DNA from: a bacterium
Lineage (GTDB): Bacteria > UBA9089 > CG2-30-40-21 > SBAY01
Direction: 5' to 3'
Length of the DNA: 21,787 nucleotides
NCBI GenBank assembly: GCA_040757115.1
Contig: JBFLYA010000048.1
Location: 1-21,787 of the forward strand
Shown: positions 1-6,941 of the stretch, in pieces
Position numbering within the stretch: position 1 is the first letter of the stretch
Layout: the number at the start of each line of letters is the position of its first letter
Notes under the pieces: generated by a model
What the model saw: the letters and a program-made list of their open reading frames with translations, nothing else
The model's database searches: none
What the model was told of the DNA's origin: nothing
Program-made: the position numbers and the translations under genes

Positions 1-213
1 TATTATTAAAAAAATTGAAATTAATAGAAACTAATAGAAATTTATGGAAATTTGTTGTTTTCCACAATCAATTTCTACCTATTTCTATAAATTTCAATCT
101 ATTTCTATTATCTTATCTCCATATCCCTCTTATCTCCTTATCCCCTTTCTTACACTTTTGATATATAGCCTGAACGGTTACCTACATTATTGATATTGAA
201 TGGTAGGAATATA
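1..213. other. Leader region upstream of rnfC
   Basis: This stretch carries no gene. Positions 15-112 form a degenerate palindrome listed separately. Positions 113-160 are pyrimidine-rich, and 168-181 read gcctgaacggttac, which resembles the outer end of the interspersed repeat at 3864-4103 in reverse orientation. No promoter with convincing -35 and -10 boxes could be picked out, so the operon may start here weakly or be read from further upstream. Confidence 0.5.
15..112. repeat. Palindromic repeat with TAGAAA-type units
   Basis: The left arm (about 15-54) has repeated tagaaa/ggaaat units spaced 10-11 bases apart. The right arm (about 67-112) carries the same units as their reverse complement (tttcta, tttctat). 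Over the best 28 bases the two arms agree at roughly 24 positions, and the arms are separated by the short stretch around 55-66 (ttgttttccac). RNA from either strand would fold into an imperfect hairpin. The structure matches the other palindromic repeats of the window, made of tandem 9-11-base units that invert at the centre. No coding potential is seen. Confidence 0.6.
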
Positions 214-1521
214 ATGGATGTATTAACATTTAAAGGCGGGATTCATCCCAGAGATGAAAAAGTCTGGACACAAGATAAAGTTATCCGTGAGATGTCATTG
301 CCGGGTAAAGTGGTTATTCCTCTAAGACAACATATTGGTGCCCCTTGTGAACTATGTGTAGCAAAAGGAGATGAGGTTAAAACAGGCCAGGTAATCGGCA
401 AGAGTCCAGGTTATGTCTGTGCTAATGTGCATGCGACTATTTCTGGTAAAGTAATTGAGATAGGTCAGATGCCACATCCTGTTCTTGGTAGTTGTTTGGC
501 TATTACCATTGAATCTGATAATGAAAATAAATGGGTAGAATTAGAATCTCACCGTGATTGGGAAAGATTTCCGAAAGAAAAATTACGCGGCATAATCAAA
601 GAGGCAGGTATTGTTGGTTTAGGGGGTGCTGGATTCCCAACCCATGTAAAATTATCTCCACCAGAAGATAAACCTATTGATACGATTATATTGAATGGTG
701 CTGAATGTGAACCATATCTTACTGCAGACCAACGAATTATGATAGAAAGGGCTAAAGATATAACCGTAGGGTTGAAAATTATTATGAAGGTATTAGAGGC
801 TAAAAAGGCACTTATTGCTATTGAAATAAATAAACCTTCTGTCCTATCATTAATGGCAAAAGCGACTAAAGAGGAAAAAAATATCAAGGTAATTCCACTT
901 CAAACAAAATATCCACAGGGTGGAGAAAAACAACTTATTAAGGCGGTATTATCTCGTGAGGTGCCATCAGGGGGGCTTCCTTTAGATGTGGGTGTCGTTG
1001 TGCAAAATGCCGCCACAACATTAGCCATTATGGAAGCAGTTATTTTAGGCAAACCGCTCATAGATAGAATAGTCACAGTCACGGGGTTAGCTATCAAAGA
1101 ACCACAAAATCTACGAGTAAGGATTGGCACTTTATTCCAAAATGTCATAGATGCCTGTGGTGGTTTTGATAAAGAGCCAGGAAAAATAATTATGGGTGGG
1201 CCAATGATGGGACTATCTCAAAAAAATACTGAAGTGCCAGTGATAAAAACTACCTCTGGAATCTTAGTTTTGCCTAAAAAAGAAACCAGAATATCATCTC
1301 ACCGCGACTGTATTAGATGTGGTCGATGTATTGAAGTCTGCCCAATGCGATTGATGCCTAATATGCTTAGTATCCTGGTTGAACGAGGAAGATTTAATGA
1401 GGCTAAAGATTATCACCTGTTAGATTGTATAGAATGTGGTTGCTGTGGGTATGTATGTCCGTCTAATCGCTCATTAGTGCATTTTATTAAATTAGGTAAG
1501 TTTAAGATAAGTAAGAAGTAA
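214..1521 (+). CDS. rnfC: Rnf electron-transport complex subunit C
   Basis: RnfC is the peripheral NADH-side subunit of the Rnf complex, which couples electron transfer between ferredoxin and NAD to ion transport across the cytoplasmic membrane. The protein has an N-terminal biotinyl/lipoyl-like segment, the glycine-rich GLGGAGFPT nucleotide/flavin-binding motif near residue 135-145, and an SLBB-like central part. Two [4Fe-4S] motifs lie in the C-terminal region: C366-C369-C372-C376 and C405-C408-C411-C415. At 435 residues it is the normal bacterial length. I chose the ATG at 214, preceded by taggaa; a TTG at 190 would add eight residues with no homology-like character. It opens a cluster with rnfD and rnfG, but an MNT-HEPN gene follows 23 bp downstream instead of rnfD. 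Confidence 0.96.
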   Translation: MDVLTFKGGIHPRDEKVWTQDKVIREMSLPGKVVIPLRQHIGAPCELCVAKGDEVKTGQVIGKSPGYVCANVHATISGKVIEIGQMPHPVLGSCLAITIESDNENKWVELESHRDWERFPKEKLRGIIKEAGIVGLGGAGFPTHVKLSPPEDKPIDTIILNGAECEPYLTADQRIMIERAKDITVGLKIIMKVLEAKKALIAIEINKPSVLSLMAKATKEEKNIKVIPLQTKYPQGGEKQLIKAVLSREVPSGGLPLDVGVVVQNAATTLAIMEAVILGKPLIDRIVTVTGLAIKEPQNLRVRIGTLFQNVIDACGGFDKEPGKIIMGGPMMGLSQKNTEVPVIKTTSGILVLPKKETRISSHRDCIRCGRCIEVCPMRLMPNMLSILVERGRFNEAKDYHLLDCIECGCCGYVCPSNRSLVHFIKLGKFKISKK

Positions 1522-1544
1522 TTTACAATGAAAAGGTAGAAAAA

Positions 1545-2387
1545 ATGGATAATAAAATTAAAACTCTTAAAAGATATTTTAATGGAAAGGAGGAAGTATT
1601 ACTTGCATTTATCTTTGGCTCAAGGGCTAAAAAAACTCAAAATGTATCCTCTGACTGGGATATTGCGGTCTATTTTAATCCTTATCAAGACGCAGAGATA
1701 GAAACAAAAAATGATTATCCCTTAGAAAATAAGATTTGGGCAGATATAGAAAGAGTTTTATGCTCTGATAATGTTGATTTATTGATTTTAAATAGGGCAA
1801 AACCATCTCTTGTCTTCTCTATATTAAATTCTGGAATTCCACTTGTCATAAAAAATAGAAATCTTTATTTAAAACTTTTAATTAAAACCCATTATGAAGC
1901 GGTTGATTTCTGGAATTTTACAAAGGAGTTTTTTGAAATAGGGCAAAGGGCAAAATCGTTATCTGAAGAAGATAAATCTCTTTTAAGAGAACATATTAGA
2001 TTTTTAGAAAACGAATTTGAGGATTTAGAAGAACTTACAAAATTAACTCAAAATGAATATATTCAAGATAGAAATAAAAGAAGAAATATAGAAAGATGGG
2101 TTGAGAATCTGGTGATGTCAGCAATAGACATTTCAAAGATAATTTTAGCCTCTGAAAAAAGTAATATTCCACAAACTTATAAAGAGGTTTTATTATGGCT
2201 TGGTCTGAAATTTATGGATGAGGAGATAGCCAATAGATTTTCTGAATTCGCTTATTTAAGAAATATTGTTGTGCATGAATACTTGGATATTAAATGGGAA
2301 CGAATAAAAGGCTTTATTAAAGATGCCAGACAGATTTTACCCGTTTTTATTGATGAAGTGAAAAATAGATGGTTATTGGGGGAATAA
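1545..2387 (+). CDS. Fused MNT-HEPN protein (MntA-HepT-like toxin-antitoxin in one chain)
   Basis: This 280-residue protein joins two domains that are normally separate proteins. The N-terminal part (about 1-110) is a minimal nucleotidyltransferase. It shows G25-S26, ten residues, then D37-W-D39, the exact GSX10DXD signature of MntA antitoxins, with D78 as a likely third acidic residue. The C-terminal part (about 130-275) is a helical HEPN domain with R239-NIVV-H244-E-Y246, the exact RX4HXY motif of HepT toxins. In the known two-gene system MntA adds AMP to the tyrosine of that motif and silences the HEPN RNase; a fused protein could do this within one chain. It starts 23 bp after rnfC and ends 5 bp before the rnfD start, and its last codons contain the rnfD ribosome site. 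All key residues are intact, so it is probably functional. Confidence 0.88.
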   Translation: MDNKIKTLKRYFNGKEEVLLAFIFGSRAKKTQNVSSDWDIAVYFNPYQDAEIETKNDYPLENKIWADIERVLCSDNVDLLILNRAKPSLVFSILNSGIPLVIKNRNLYLKLLIKTHYEAVDFWNFTKEFFEIGQRAKSLSEEDKSLLREHIRFLENEFEDLEELTKLTQNEYIQDRNKRRNIERWVENLVMSAIDISKIILASEKSNIPQTYKEVLLWLGLKFMDEEIANRFSEFAYLRNIVVHEYLDIKWERIKGFIKDARQILPVFIDEVKNRWLLGE

Positions 2388-2392
2388 ATACT

Positions 2393-3340
2393 ATGGATAA
2401 ATTAGTCGTTTCAAATTCGCCTCATATTAAAAATATAGAATCTGTTCCGAGGATAATGTGGGGGGTGAATTTTGCTCTATTCCCGGCAATTGTAGGGGCA
2501 GTATATTTCTTTGGGATTTATGCCTTATGGGTAATTTTATCCTCAGTCATAAGTGCGGTCATCACTGAAGCAATAATACAAAAATTCCTGTTAAAAAAAC
2601 CTGTGACTATTTCAGATGGCAGTGCGGTGACAACGGGAATTTTGCTGGCATTTAGCATTCCGCCTGCTGTGCCACTCTGGTTACCTGCTGTTGGCTCTTT
2701 TGTGGCGATTGCTATTGCCAAGCAATGCTTTGGTGGGTTAGGCTGGAATATATTTAACCCAGCAATGATTGGTCGGGCATTTTTATTAATCTCCTGGCCC
2801 GTAGAAATGACTACCTGGACTTCACCCGTAGATAGTGTTACCGGTGCATCTCCTCTTGGCATTTTAAAAGAAGAAGGATTTGAAAAGGTAGTAGAATTCT
2901 TTGGCGATAGATGGACAATGTATGCAGACCTGTTTACTGGGAACATTCGAGGTTCATTAGGTGAAACATCCTGTTTGCTTTTAATCCTCGGAGCGATTTA
3001 CCTGCTCTATAAAGGTTATATCTCCTGGCAGATTCCCATTAGTTTTCTTGGCACAGTATTTTTACTAAGCTGGATAACTGGCGGTGACCCTTTATTTGCT
3101 ATCTTATCTGGGGGCTGTATTTTAGGGGCGTTTTTTATTGCCACGGATATGGTTACTTCACCAGTAACAAAAACAGGACAATTAATCTTTGGTGCAGGAA
3201 TTGGCGTTTTAATTGTCTTAATTCGCGCTAAATCTGGCTATCCAGAAGGTGTTTGCTATGCAGTTTTATTAATGAATACCCTCACGCCTTTAATCGATAG
3301 ATATATTAAAACTAAACCGTATGGAGTTGTTAAGAAATGA
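2393..3340 (+). CDS. rnfD: Rnf electron-transport complex subunit D
   Basis: RnfD is a multi-pass membrane flavoprotein of the Rnf complex. The 315-residue product is strongly hydrophobic with many membrane helices, and shows family sequence such as GWNIFNPAMIGRAF and a late FFIATDMVTSPVT segment. I chose the ATG at 2393, which has a good ribosome site (gggggaa, 2378-2384) lying in the last codons of the upstream MNT-HEPN gene; this implies translational coupling. The TTG at 2369 lies inside that gene. The expected covalent-FMN motif SGATPL reads VTGASPL here, so the usual acceptor threonine is serine (Ser153, codon tct at 2849-2851). The stop overlaps the start of rnfG by four bases. Confidence 0.95.
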   Translation: MDKLVVSNSPHIKNIESVPRIMWGVNFALFPAIVGAVYFFGIYALWVILSSVISAVITEAIIQKFLLKKPVTISDGSAVTTGILLAFSIPPAVPLWLPAVGSFVAIAIAKQCFGGLGWNIFNPAMIGRAFLLISWPVEMTTWTSPVDSVTGASPLGILKEEGFEKVVEFFGDRWTMYADLFTGNIRGSLGETSCLLLILGAIYLLYKGYISWQIPISFLGTVFLLSWITGGDPLFAILSGGCILGAFFIATDMVTSPVTKTGQLIFGAGIGVLIVLIRAKSGYPEGVCYAVLLMNTLTPLIDRYIKTKPYGVVKK

Positions 3341-3897
3341 TTAAGAATATCTTTAAAATTGGCATTAATTTGATGATTATCAGTTTAATTGGTGCAGTTA
3401 TTTTAGCCATTACGGATGCGGTAACTAAACCTAAAATTAAAGAGGTAGAAGAAATGGCTAAATTAAAAGCCCGTCAAACTGTTTTACCACAGGCACTTGA
3501 ATTCAAAGAATTTAAAACGAAAAAAGGGTTCTTTAGAGGATTTGATTGCGAAGACAAATTAGTTGGATATGTTATTTCCTGTCTGGCTGAAGGCTATAGT
3601 GGTGGATTCTGGATTATGGCAGGTGTAAATAAGGAATTCAAAATTGTGGAAATAAATATATTAACTCACAAAGAAACTCCAGGACTGGGTAATAAAATCG
3701 AAGAGGCAGAATTCCGTAATCAATACAAATCTAAAGGCATAGAAAACTTAGAGGTAGTTAAAGTGCCAACTAAAGATAAGATTCAAGCAATTACTGGAGC
3801 GACTATTTCCTCTAAAGCCGTAACCGAAGCAGTGAAAAAGGGATTAGAGGAATTAGAAAAAAATGTAACTATTCAGCGACTGATTAACACGGATTAG
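3337..3897 (+). CDS. rnfG: Rnf electron-transport complex subunit G
   Basis: RnfG is a single-pass membrane flavoprotein with an outward-facing FMN-binding domain. The 186-residue product has an N-terminal hydrophobic anchor (about 9-29), the HKETPGLG motif near residue 110, and ITGATISS near the C terminus, where Thr156 is the expected covalent FMN attachment residue. It overlaps rnfD by four bases (ATGA). The last ten codons and the stop (3865-3897) lie inside the interspersed repeat at 3864-4103, so its C-terminal tail (VTIQRLINTD) is repeat-derived and follows the FMN domain. The usual next genes rnfE, rnfA and rnfB are not present downstream in this window. Confidence 0.94.
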   Translation: MIKNIFKIGINLMIISLIGAVILAITDAVTKPKIKEVEEMAKLKARQTVLPQALEFKEFKTKKGFFRGFDCEDKLVGYVISCLAEGYSGGFWIMAGVNKEFKIVEINILTHKETPGLGNKIEEAEFRNQYKSKGIENLEVVKVPTKDKIQAITGATISSKAVTEAVKKGLEELEKNVTIQRLINTD

Positions 3898-4103
3898 CAC
3901 GGATAAATACAAAGGTCAGAAGACAGATAAGAAAGGGGAAAACGGGGAAACGGAGAAAGGGAGAAACGGAGAAGGAGAGGAGACACGAGGCACTATACCT
4001 GAATTTTCAGCCATCAGCCTTCAGCCTGATTACGGACACGGAAAATGGATACGATTTACGAATTTTCCGTGTTTCATCCGTGTTCAGCCGCGGCTGAACA
4101 GTT
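3864..4103 (+). repeat. Interspersed repeat with terminal inverted repeats, copy 1
   Basis: This 240-bp element is repeated at 13356-13583. Its left end (taactattcag..., then cacggat units 10 bases apart) and the reverse complement of its right end (aactgttcagcc..., then cacggat and cacgga units) agree over about 42 bases, giving imperfect terminal inverted repeats. The centre is purine-rich (gagaaacggagaagg). It encodes no transposase and is MITE-like in build. The left end overlaps the final codons of rnfG and supplies its stop. Confidence 0.8.
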
Positions 4104-4188
4104 ACCAATATACGAGCGGCTAAGTTTTCGTGATAGTGGAAGATATAAAGGGATGAGTCCACATCAGGCTATGAATCCTGATATATAG
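4102..4188 (+). pseudogene. Possible C-terminal remnant of an unidentified gene
   Basis: Directly after the repeat element one frame reads LPIYERLSFRDSGRYKGMS followed by PHQAMNPDI and a TAG stop (4186-4188). Its composition is protein-like, and the ending faintly resembles the C termini of some transposases or integrases. There is no start, and the frame runs back into the repeat. I cannot name a family; it may be chance. Confidence 0.2.
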
Positions 4189-4230
4189 CAGTTATTAGTC
4201 AAAACTTTACTCAGAGTGGATAAGTAAAAA

Positions 4231-4386
4231 AAATCCCAAATCCCAAGCACCAAATCTCAAATAAACACCAAATTCCACATACCAAAAAGCGAATTAGAGA
4301 TTAGTGAATTAGAGATTAGATTTTACTAATTCGCTAATTCGTTTAATTCACTAATTCACTAAATAGAATTTGTGATTTGGAATTTC
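4231..4386. repeat. Nested palindromic repeat (gaattag hairpin inside ccaaat hairpin)
   Basis: The inner palindrome (about 4289-4373) is made of 9-base gaattagYg-type units on the left (to about 4320) and their reverse complement (cactaattc, cgctaattc) on the right. It is flanked by an AC-rich arm of ccaaatc/ccaaatt units (4231-4281) and by the inverse (gaatttgtgatttggaatt) at about 4366-4386. One palindrome therefore sits in the loop of another. Part of this structure recurs in inverted orientation at the right end of the window. Confidence 0.6.
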
Positions 4387-4426
4387 ATAGCCATATCTAT
4401 GTCAAATTTCGATTAATAAGTGCTAT
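4309..4426 (+). repeat. Long repeat, left copy of an inverted pair
   Basis: These 118 bases match the reverse complement of 21662-21787 almost base for base. The main difference is that about nine bases (a ggaatttgg-like unit) are missing here after position 4363. The shared part includes half of the gaattag palindrome and a unique-looking tail (catagccatatctatgtcaa) extending to tgctata. A short peptide reading (EFHSHIYVKFRLISA) is common to both copies only because the DNA is repeated. Confidence 0.85.
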
Positions 4427-4642
4427 ACGGATAGGATGGGTTGATTGGCTAATGATAGATTGGGTAGAGGATTATAATAGTTTGTCACCGTCTCTAAATA
4501 GGCTAAAAATGTCAAACGACAGAAAAGGGGTAGAAAAATGGGGTAAAATGGCAAAATCCCCTTGAAAAATCTATAAACTAACCATAAGTCCCAAATTGTG
4601 AACGCTCCCCATAATTCTATCTGCACAGGTCGCAAATTTTTG

Positions 4643-4671
4643 TTGACATTTATCTTCCTATCATGTATAAT
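4643..4671 (+). promoter_or_regulatory. Consensus sigma-70 promoter of the glycan operon
   Basis: TTGACA at 4643-4648 and TATAAT at 4666-4671 are separated by 17 bases, an exact match to the housekeeping consensus. Transcription would begin near 4678 and leave a leader of about 150 nt before the epimerase gene at 4831. Confidence 0.8.
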
Positions 4672-4686
4672 ACTAATAATGGCAAA

Positions 4687-4708
4687 GATGGAAATCTTTA
4701 TTTCCATC
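4687..4708 (+). promoter_or_regulatory. Leader hairpin in the glycan operon 5' UTR
   Basis: gatggaaa (4687-4694) and tttccatc (4701-4708) form a perfect 8-bp stem with a 6-nt loop, starting about 10 nt after the predicted transcript start. No T-run follows, so it is not a classical terminator. It may stabilise the 5' end or bind a regulator. Confidence 0.4.
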
Positions 4709-4719
4709 GATTGTAGTAG

Positions 4720-4748
4720 TTGACAGGAACACAGAAACATAATAAAAC
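4720..4748 (+). promoter_or_regulatory. Possible second, weaker promoter
   Basis: TTGACA at 4720-4725 is followed after 17 bases by TAAAAC (4743-4748), matching four of the six -10 positions. It would act in tandem with the consensus promoter 77 bases upstream. The -10 box is weak, so this could be chance. Confidence 0.3.
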
Positions 4749-4830
4749 ATAGAAAATAGACCGAAGTGAATCTTTTAACAAACTAAGTGAGAGAGAGGTT
4801 AGATATTCATCATAAAGGAATAATCACCAA

Positions 4831-5820
4831 ATGAGGAATATATTAATTACCGGAGGAGCAGGTTATGTAGGAGCTGTTTTGGTCCCTAAACTGCTTGAGA
4901 AAGGGTATGGAGTAAAGGTTATTGACCTGTATATCTATGGGGAAGATGTCTTAGATAGCGTCAAAGACCATCCAAACCTTGTTCAGATAAAAGGGGATAT
5001 TAGAGAGAGAGGGCTTCTTGAAAGAGAGATTGTAGGCTACAGCGACATAATCCACCTTGCCTGTATATCTAATGATCCAAGCTATGAGCTGAATCCCGAG
5101 CTTGGCAAATCAATAAATTATGATGCCTTTGTCCAATTGGTAGATGTAGCAAAGGGAAATAGGGTAAAGCGGTTTATCTATGCTTCAAGCTCCAGTGTAT
5201 ATGGGATCAAGGAGGAACAAGAAGTAACAGAGGACCTTCCCCTGGAACCTTTGACGGATTATTCCAAATACAAAGCTAAATGCGAGGAGGTTTTATTAAA
5301 GGCTGCTGCTGCTGATTTTGTAGTAACGGTTATCAGACCTTCGACCGTATGTGGTTACTCACCTCGAATGAGGCTCGACCTTACAGTTAATATCTTAACC
5401 AACTACGCTATTAACAAAGGAGAGATTACTGTTTTTGGGGGAGAGCAGATGCGTCCCAACATCCACATTGAAGATATGGTAGACCTTTATGTCTATCTAT
5501 TGGAACTGCCTGCTGAAAAAATAGACAAAAAAATCTACAATGCCGGATATGAAAACTACAAGGTTAAAGATATTGCAGAAATGGTCAGGGAGGTGATTGG
5601 GAAACAGGTGATAATTAAGACTATCCCAAGTGATGATATGAGGTCATATCATGTCTCTTCAAAAAGAATCAAGGAAGAAATATGCTTTGTTCCTAAACAT
5701 ACAGTTAAAGAAGCAATCCTTGATTTAAAGAGGGCTTTTGAAGAGGGTAAGATTCCGAATTCTATGACAGATATACGGTATTACAATATTAAAGCCATGC
5801 AGGCATTGAATCTTAAATGA
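4831..5820 (+). CDS. NAD-dependent epimerase/dehydratase (extended SDR)
   Basis: This is a 329-residue extended short-chain dehydrogenase of the nucleotide-sugar epimerase/dehydratase type, acting in the cytoplasm. The Rossmann motif GGAGYVG lies at 8-14 and the acidic cofactor-binding residue D32 follows at the end of the second strand. The SSSSVYG segment (119-125) and the catalytic Y144-SKY-K148 are intact. It opens the glycan operon after an approximately 150-nt leader; aaagga about 12 bases upstream supports the ATG. Substrate cannot be read from sequence. With two aminotransferases behind it, it likely makes or modifies a keto-sugar intermediate. Its end overlaps the next gene by four bases. 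Confidence 0.88.
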   Translation: MRNILITGGAGYVGAVLVPKLLEKGYGVKVIDLYIYGEDVLDSVKDHPNLVQIKGDIRERGLLEREIVGYSDIIHLACISNDPSYELNPELGKSINYDAFVQLVDVAKGNRVKRFIYASSSSVYGIKEEQEVTEDLPLEPLTDYSKYKAKCEEVLLKAAAADFVVTVIRPSTVCGYSPRMRLDLTVNILTNYAINKGEITVFGGEQMRPNIHIEDMVDLYVYLLELPAEKIDKKIYNAGYENYKVKDIAEMVREVIGKQVIIKTIPSDDMRSYHVSSKRIKEEICFVPKHTVKEAILDLKRAFEEGKIPNSMTDIRYYNIKAMQALNLK

Positions 5821-6941
5821 AGACAGATGTAAAAGTGCCCTATGTAAATATTGTTGCTCAACATAAGCCAATTAAAGACGAGCTCTTAAGCGCTATAGAT
5901 AAAGTAATTAATCATGGCCAGTTTATCTTTGGCGATGAAGTTGTTGAGTTTGAACAGCGGTTTGCTGAGTTGTGTGATGTGCAGTACGCCATAGGTGTTA
6001 ATTCTGGCACCGATGCACTTATTTTAGCCCTCAGGGCTTTGGGGATAGGACAAGGCGATGAAGTAATCACTCCTCCAAACTCTTTTGTTAGCACTTCCAG
6101 TTGTATCGCACTTCTTGGCGCACGACCTATTTTTGTAGATGTAGGAGATGATTACAACATAGACCCCGCTTTAATCAAGGAAGCTATCACACCCTGTACG
6201 CGGGCTATAATCCCGGTACATCTCACTGGTCGGCCGGCAGATATGGATGCAATTAGGAAAGTGGCGGCAAAACATAACCTGTATGTGATTGAAGACTGTG
6301 CCCAGGCAATAACAGCAGAGTATAAAGGCCGACGGGTTGGTTCAATGGGTAGCGTGGGGTGTTTTAGTCTTCACCCATTAAAAACTTTGAATGCTTGTGG
6401 CGACGGTGGTATGTTAACCACCAACGACAAAAAGCTATATGAAAAACTCAAAATTATGCGCAATCTTGGCCTGAAAAATCGCAATGAGTGTGTAATATGG
6501 AGTGGGAACTCTCGATTAGATACCTTGCAAGCAGCTATTCTACTGGTTAAGCTGAAGTATCTGGATGAATGGACAGAAAAGCGGCGGGCCAATGCCGCTT
6601 TTTACCAACAAAGACTGAATAGTATTCCCCAGATGCGAATACCAATAGATAAAATATATGAGAAGGCAGTTTATCACACCTTTGTTATTCAATGTGAGCG
6701 TCGTAATGAGCTGCAGGAATATTTAGCCGTGCAAGGAATAGAAACGGCCATTCATTATCCGATTCCTATCCATCTCCAAAAAGCAGCTTCAGAACTTGGT
6801 TATCAGGAAGGCAGTTTTCCGGTAGCCGAAGAGCAAGCAAAGAGAATTCTTAGTTTGCCGATTTATCCAGAACTCACGAGCAATGAGCTGGAATATATTG
6901 TAAAATGTTTATCTAATTTTTATCAAAGGAAGGGGAAATAA
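5817..6941 (+). CDS. DegT/DnrJ/EryC1/StrS aminotransferase, first of a tandem pair
   Basis: This 374-residue PLP enzyme belongs to the sugar aminotransferase family, which moves an amino group from glutamate onto a keto sugar, usually nucleotide-linked. The phosphate-binding NSGTDAL lies at 62-68, D160 and Q163 (EDCAQ) contact the cofactor, and K189 in SLHPLKTL is the Schiff-base lysine. The C-terminal substrate-loop sequence ([12 protein letters not shown]) is typical of the family. All catalytic residues are present. The start ATG overlaps the SDR stop (ATGA), and its TAA shares a base with the start of a second, clearly related aminotransferase. Confidence 0.92.
   Translation: MKTDVKVPYVNIVAQHKPIKDELLSAIDKVINHGQFIFGDEVVEFEQRFAELCDVQYAIGVNSGTDALILALRALGIGQGDEVITPPNSFVSTSSCIALLGARPIFVDVGDDYNIDPALIKEAITPCTRAIIPVHLTGRPADMDAIRKVAAKHNLYVIEDCAQAITAEYKGRRVGSMGSVGCFSLHPLKTLNACGDGGMLTTNDKKLYEKLKIMRNLGLKNRNECVIWSGNSRLDTLQAAILLVKLKYLDEWTEKRRANAAFYQQRLNSIPQMRIPIDKIYEKAVYHTFVIQCERRNELQEYLAVQGIETAIHYPIPIHLQKAASELGYQEGSFPVAEEQAKRILSLPIYPELTSNELEYIVKCLSNFYQRKGK

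Larger units (their letters stand above)
3898..4830. other. Repeat-rich intergenic region between rnfG and the glycan operon
   Basis: No credible gene lies in this 933-base stretch. In order it holds the remainder of a terminal-inverted-repeat element (to 4103), a short possible coding remnant (4102-4188), an AC-rich arm with ccaaat units (4231-4281), a gaattag-type palindrome (4289-4373), the reverse ccaaat arm (to about 4386), an unassigned segment (4430-4620), and two candidate promoters with a leader hairpin (4643-4748). Short open frames at 4377-4565 and on the minus strand at 4423-4740 are read through repeats and leader and are not supported. Confidence 0.7.

Noticed and set aside
549-1148. 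Two long minus-strand open frames inside rnfC
   Set aside because: They are antisense shadows of a well-supported gene and show no family motifs.
2518-2946. 142-codon minus-strand open frame inside rnfD
   Set aside because: Antisense to a clear membrane-protein gene; the translation has no coherent domain.
3864-4426. CRISPR-like array suggested by repeated short units
   Set aside because: The units are 9-11 bases, degenerate and inverted at the centre, without uniform spacers or cas genes.
4377-4565. Open reading frame of 62 codons on the plus strand in the repeat region
   Set aside because: Its first third is the repeat shared with the right end of the window, it has no ribosome site, and no domain-like character.
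4423-4740. Open frame of 105 codons on the minus strand
   Set aside because: It runs antisense through the promoter and leader of the glycan operon, and its translation has no recognisable motif.
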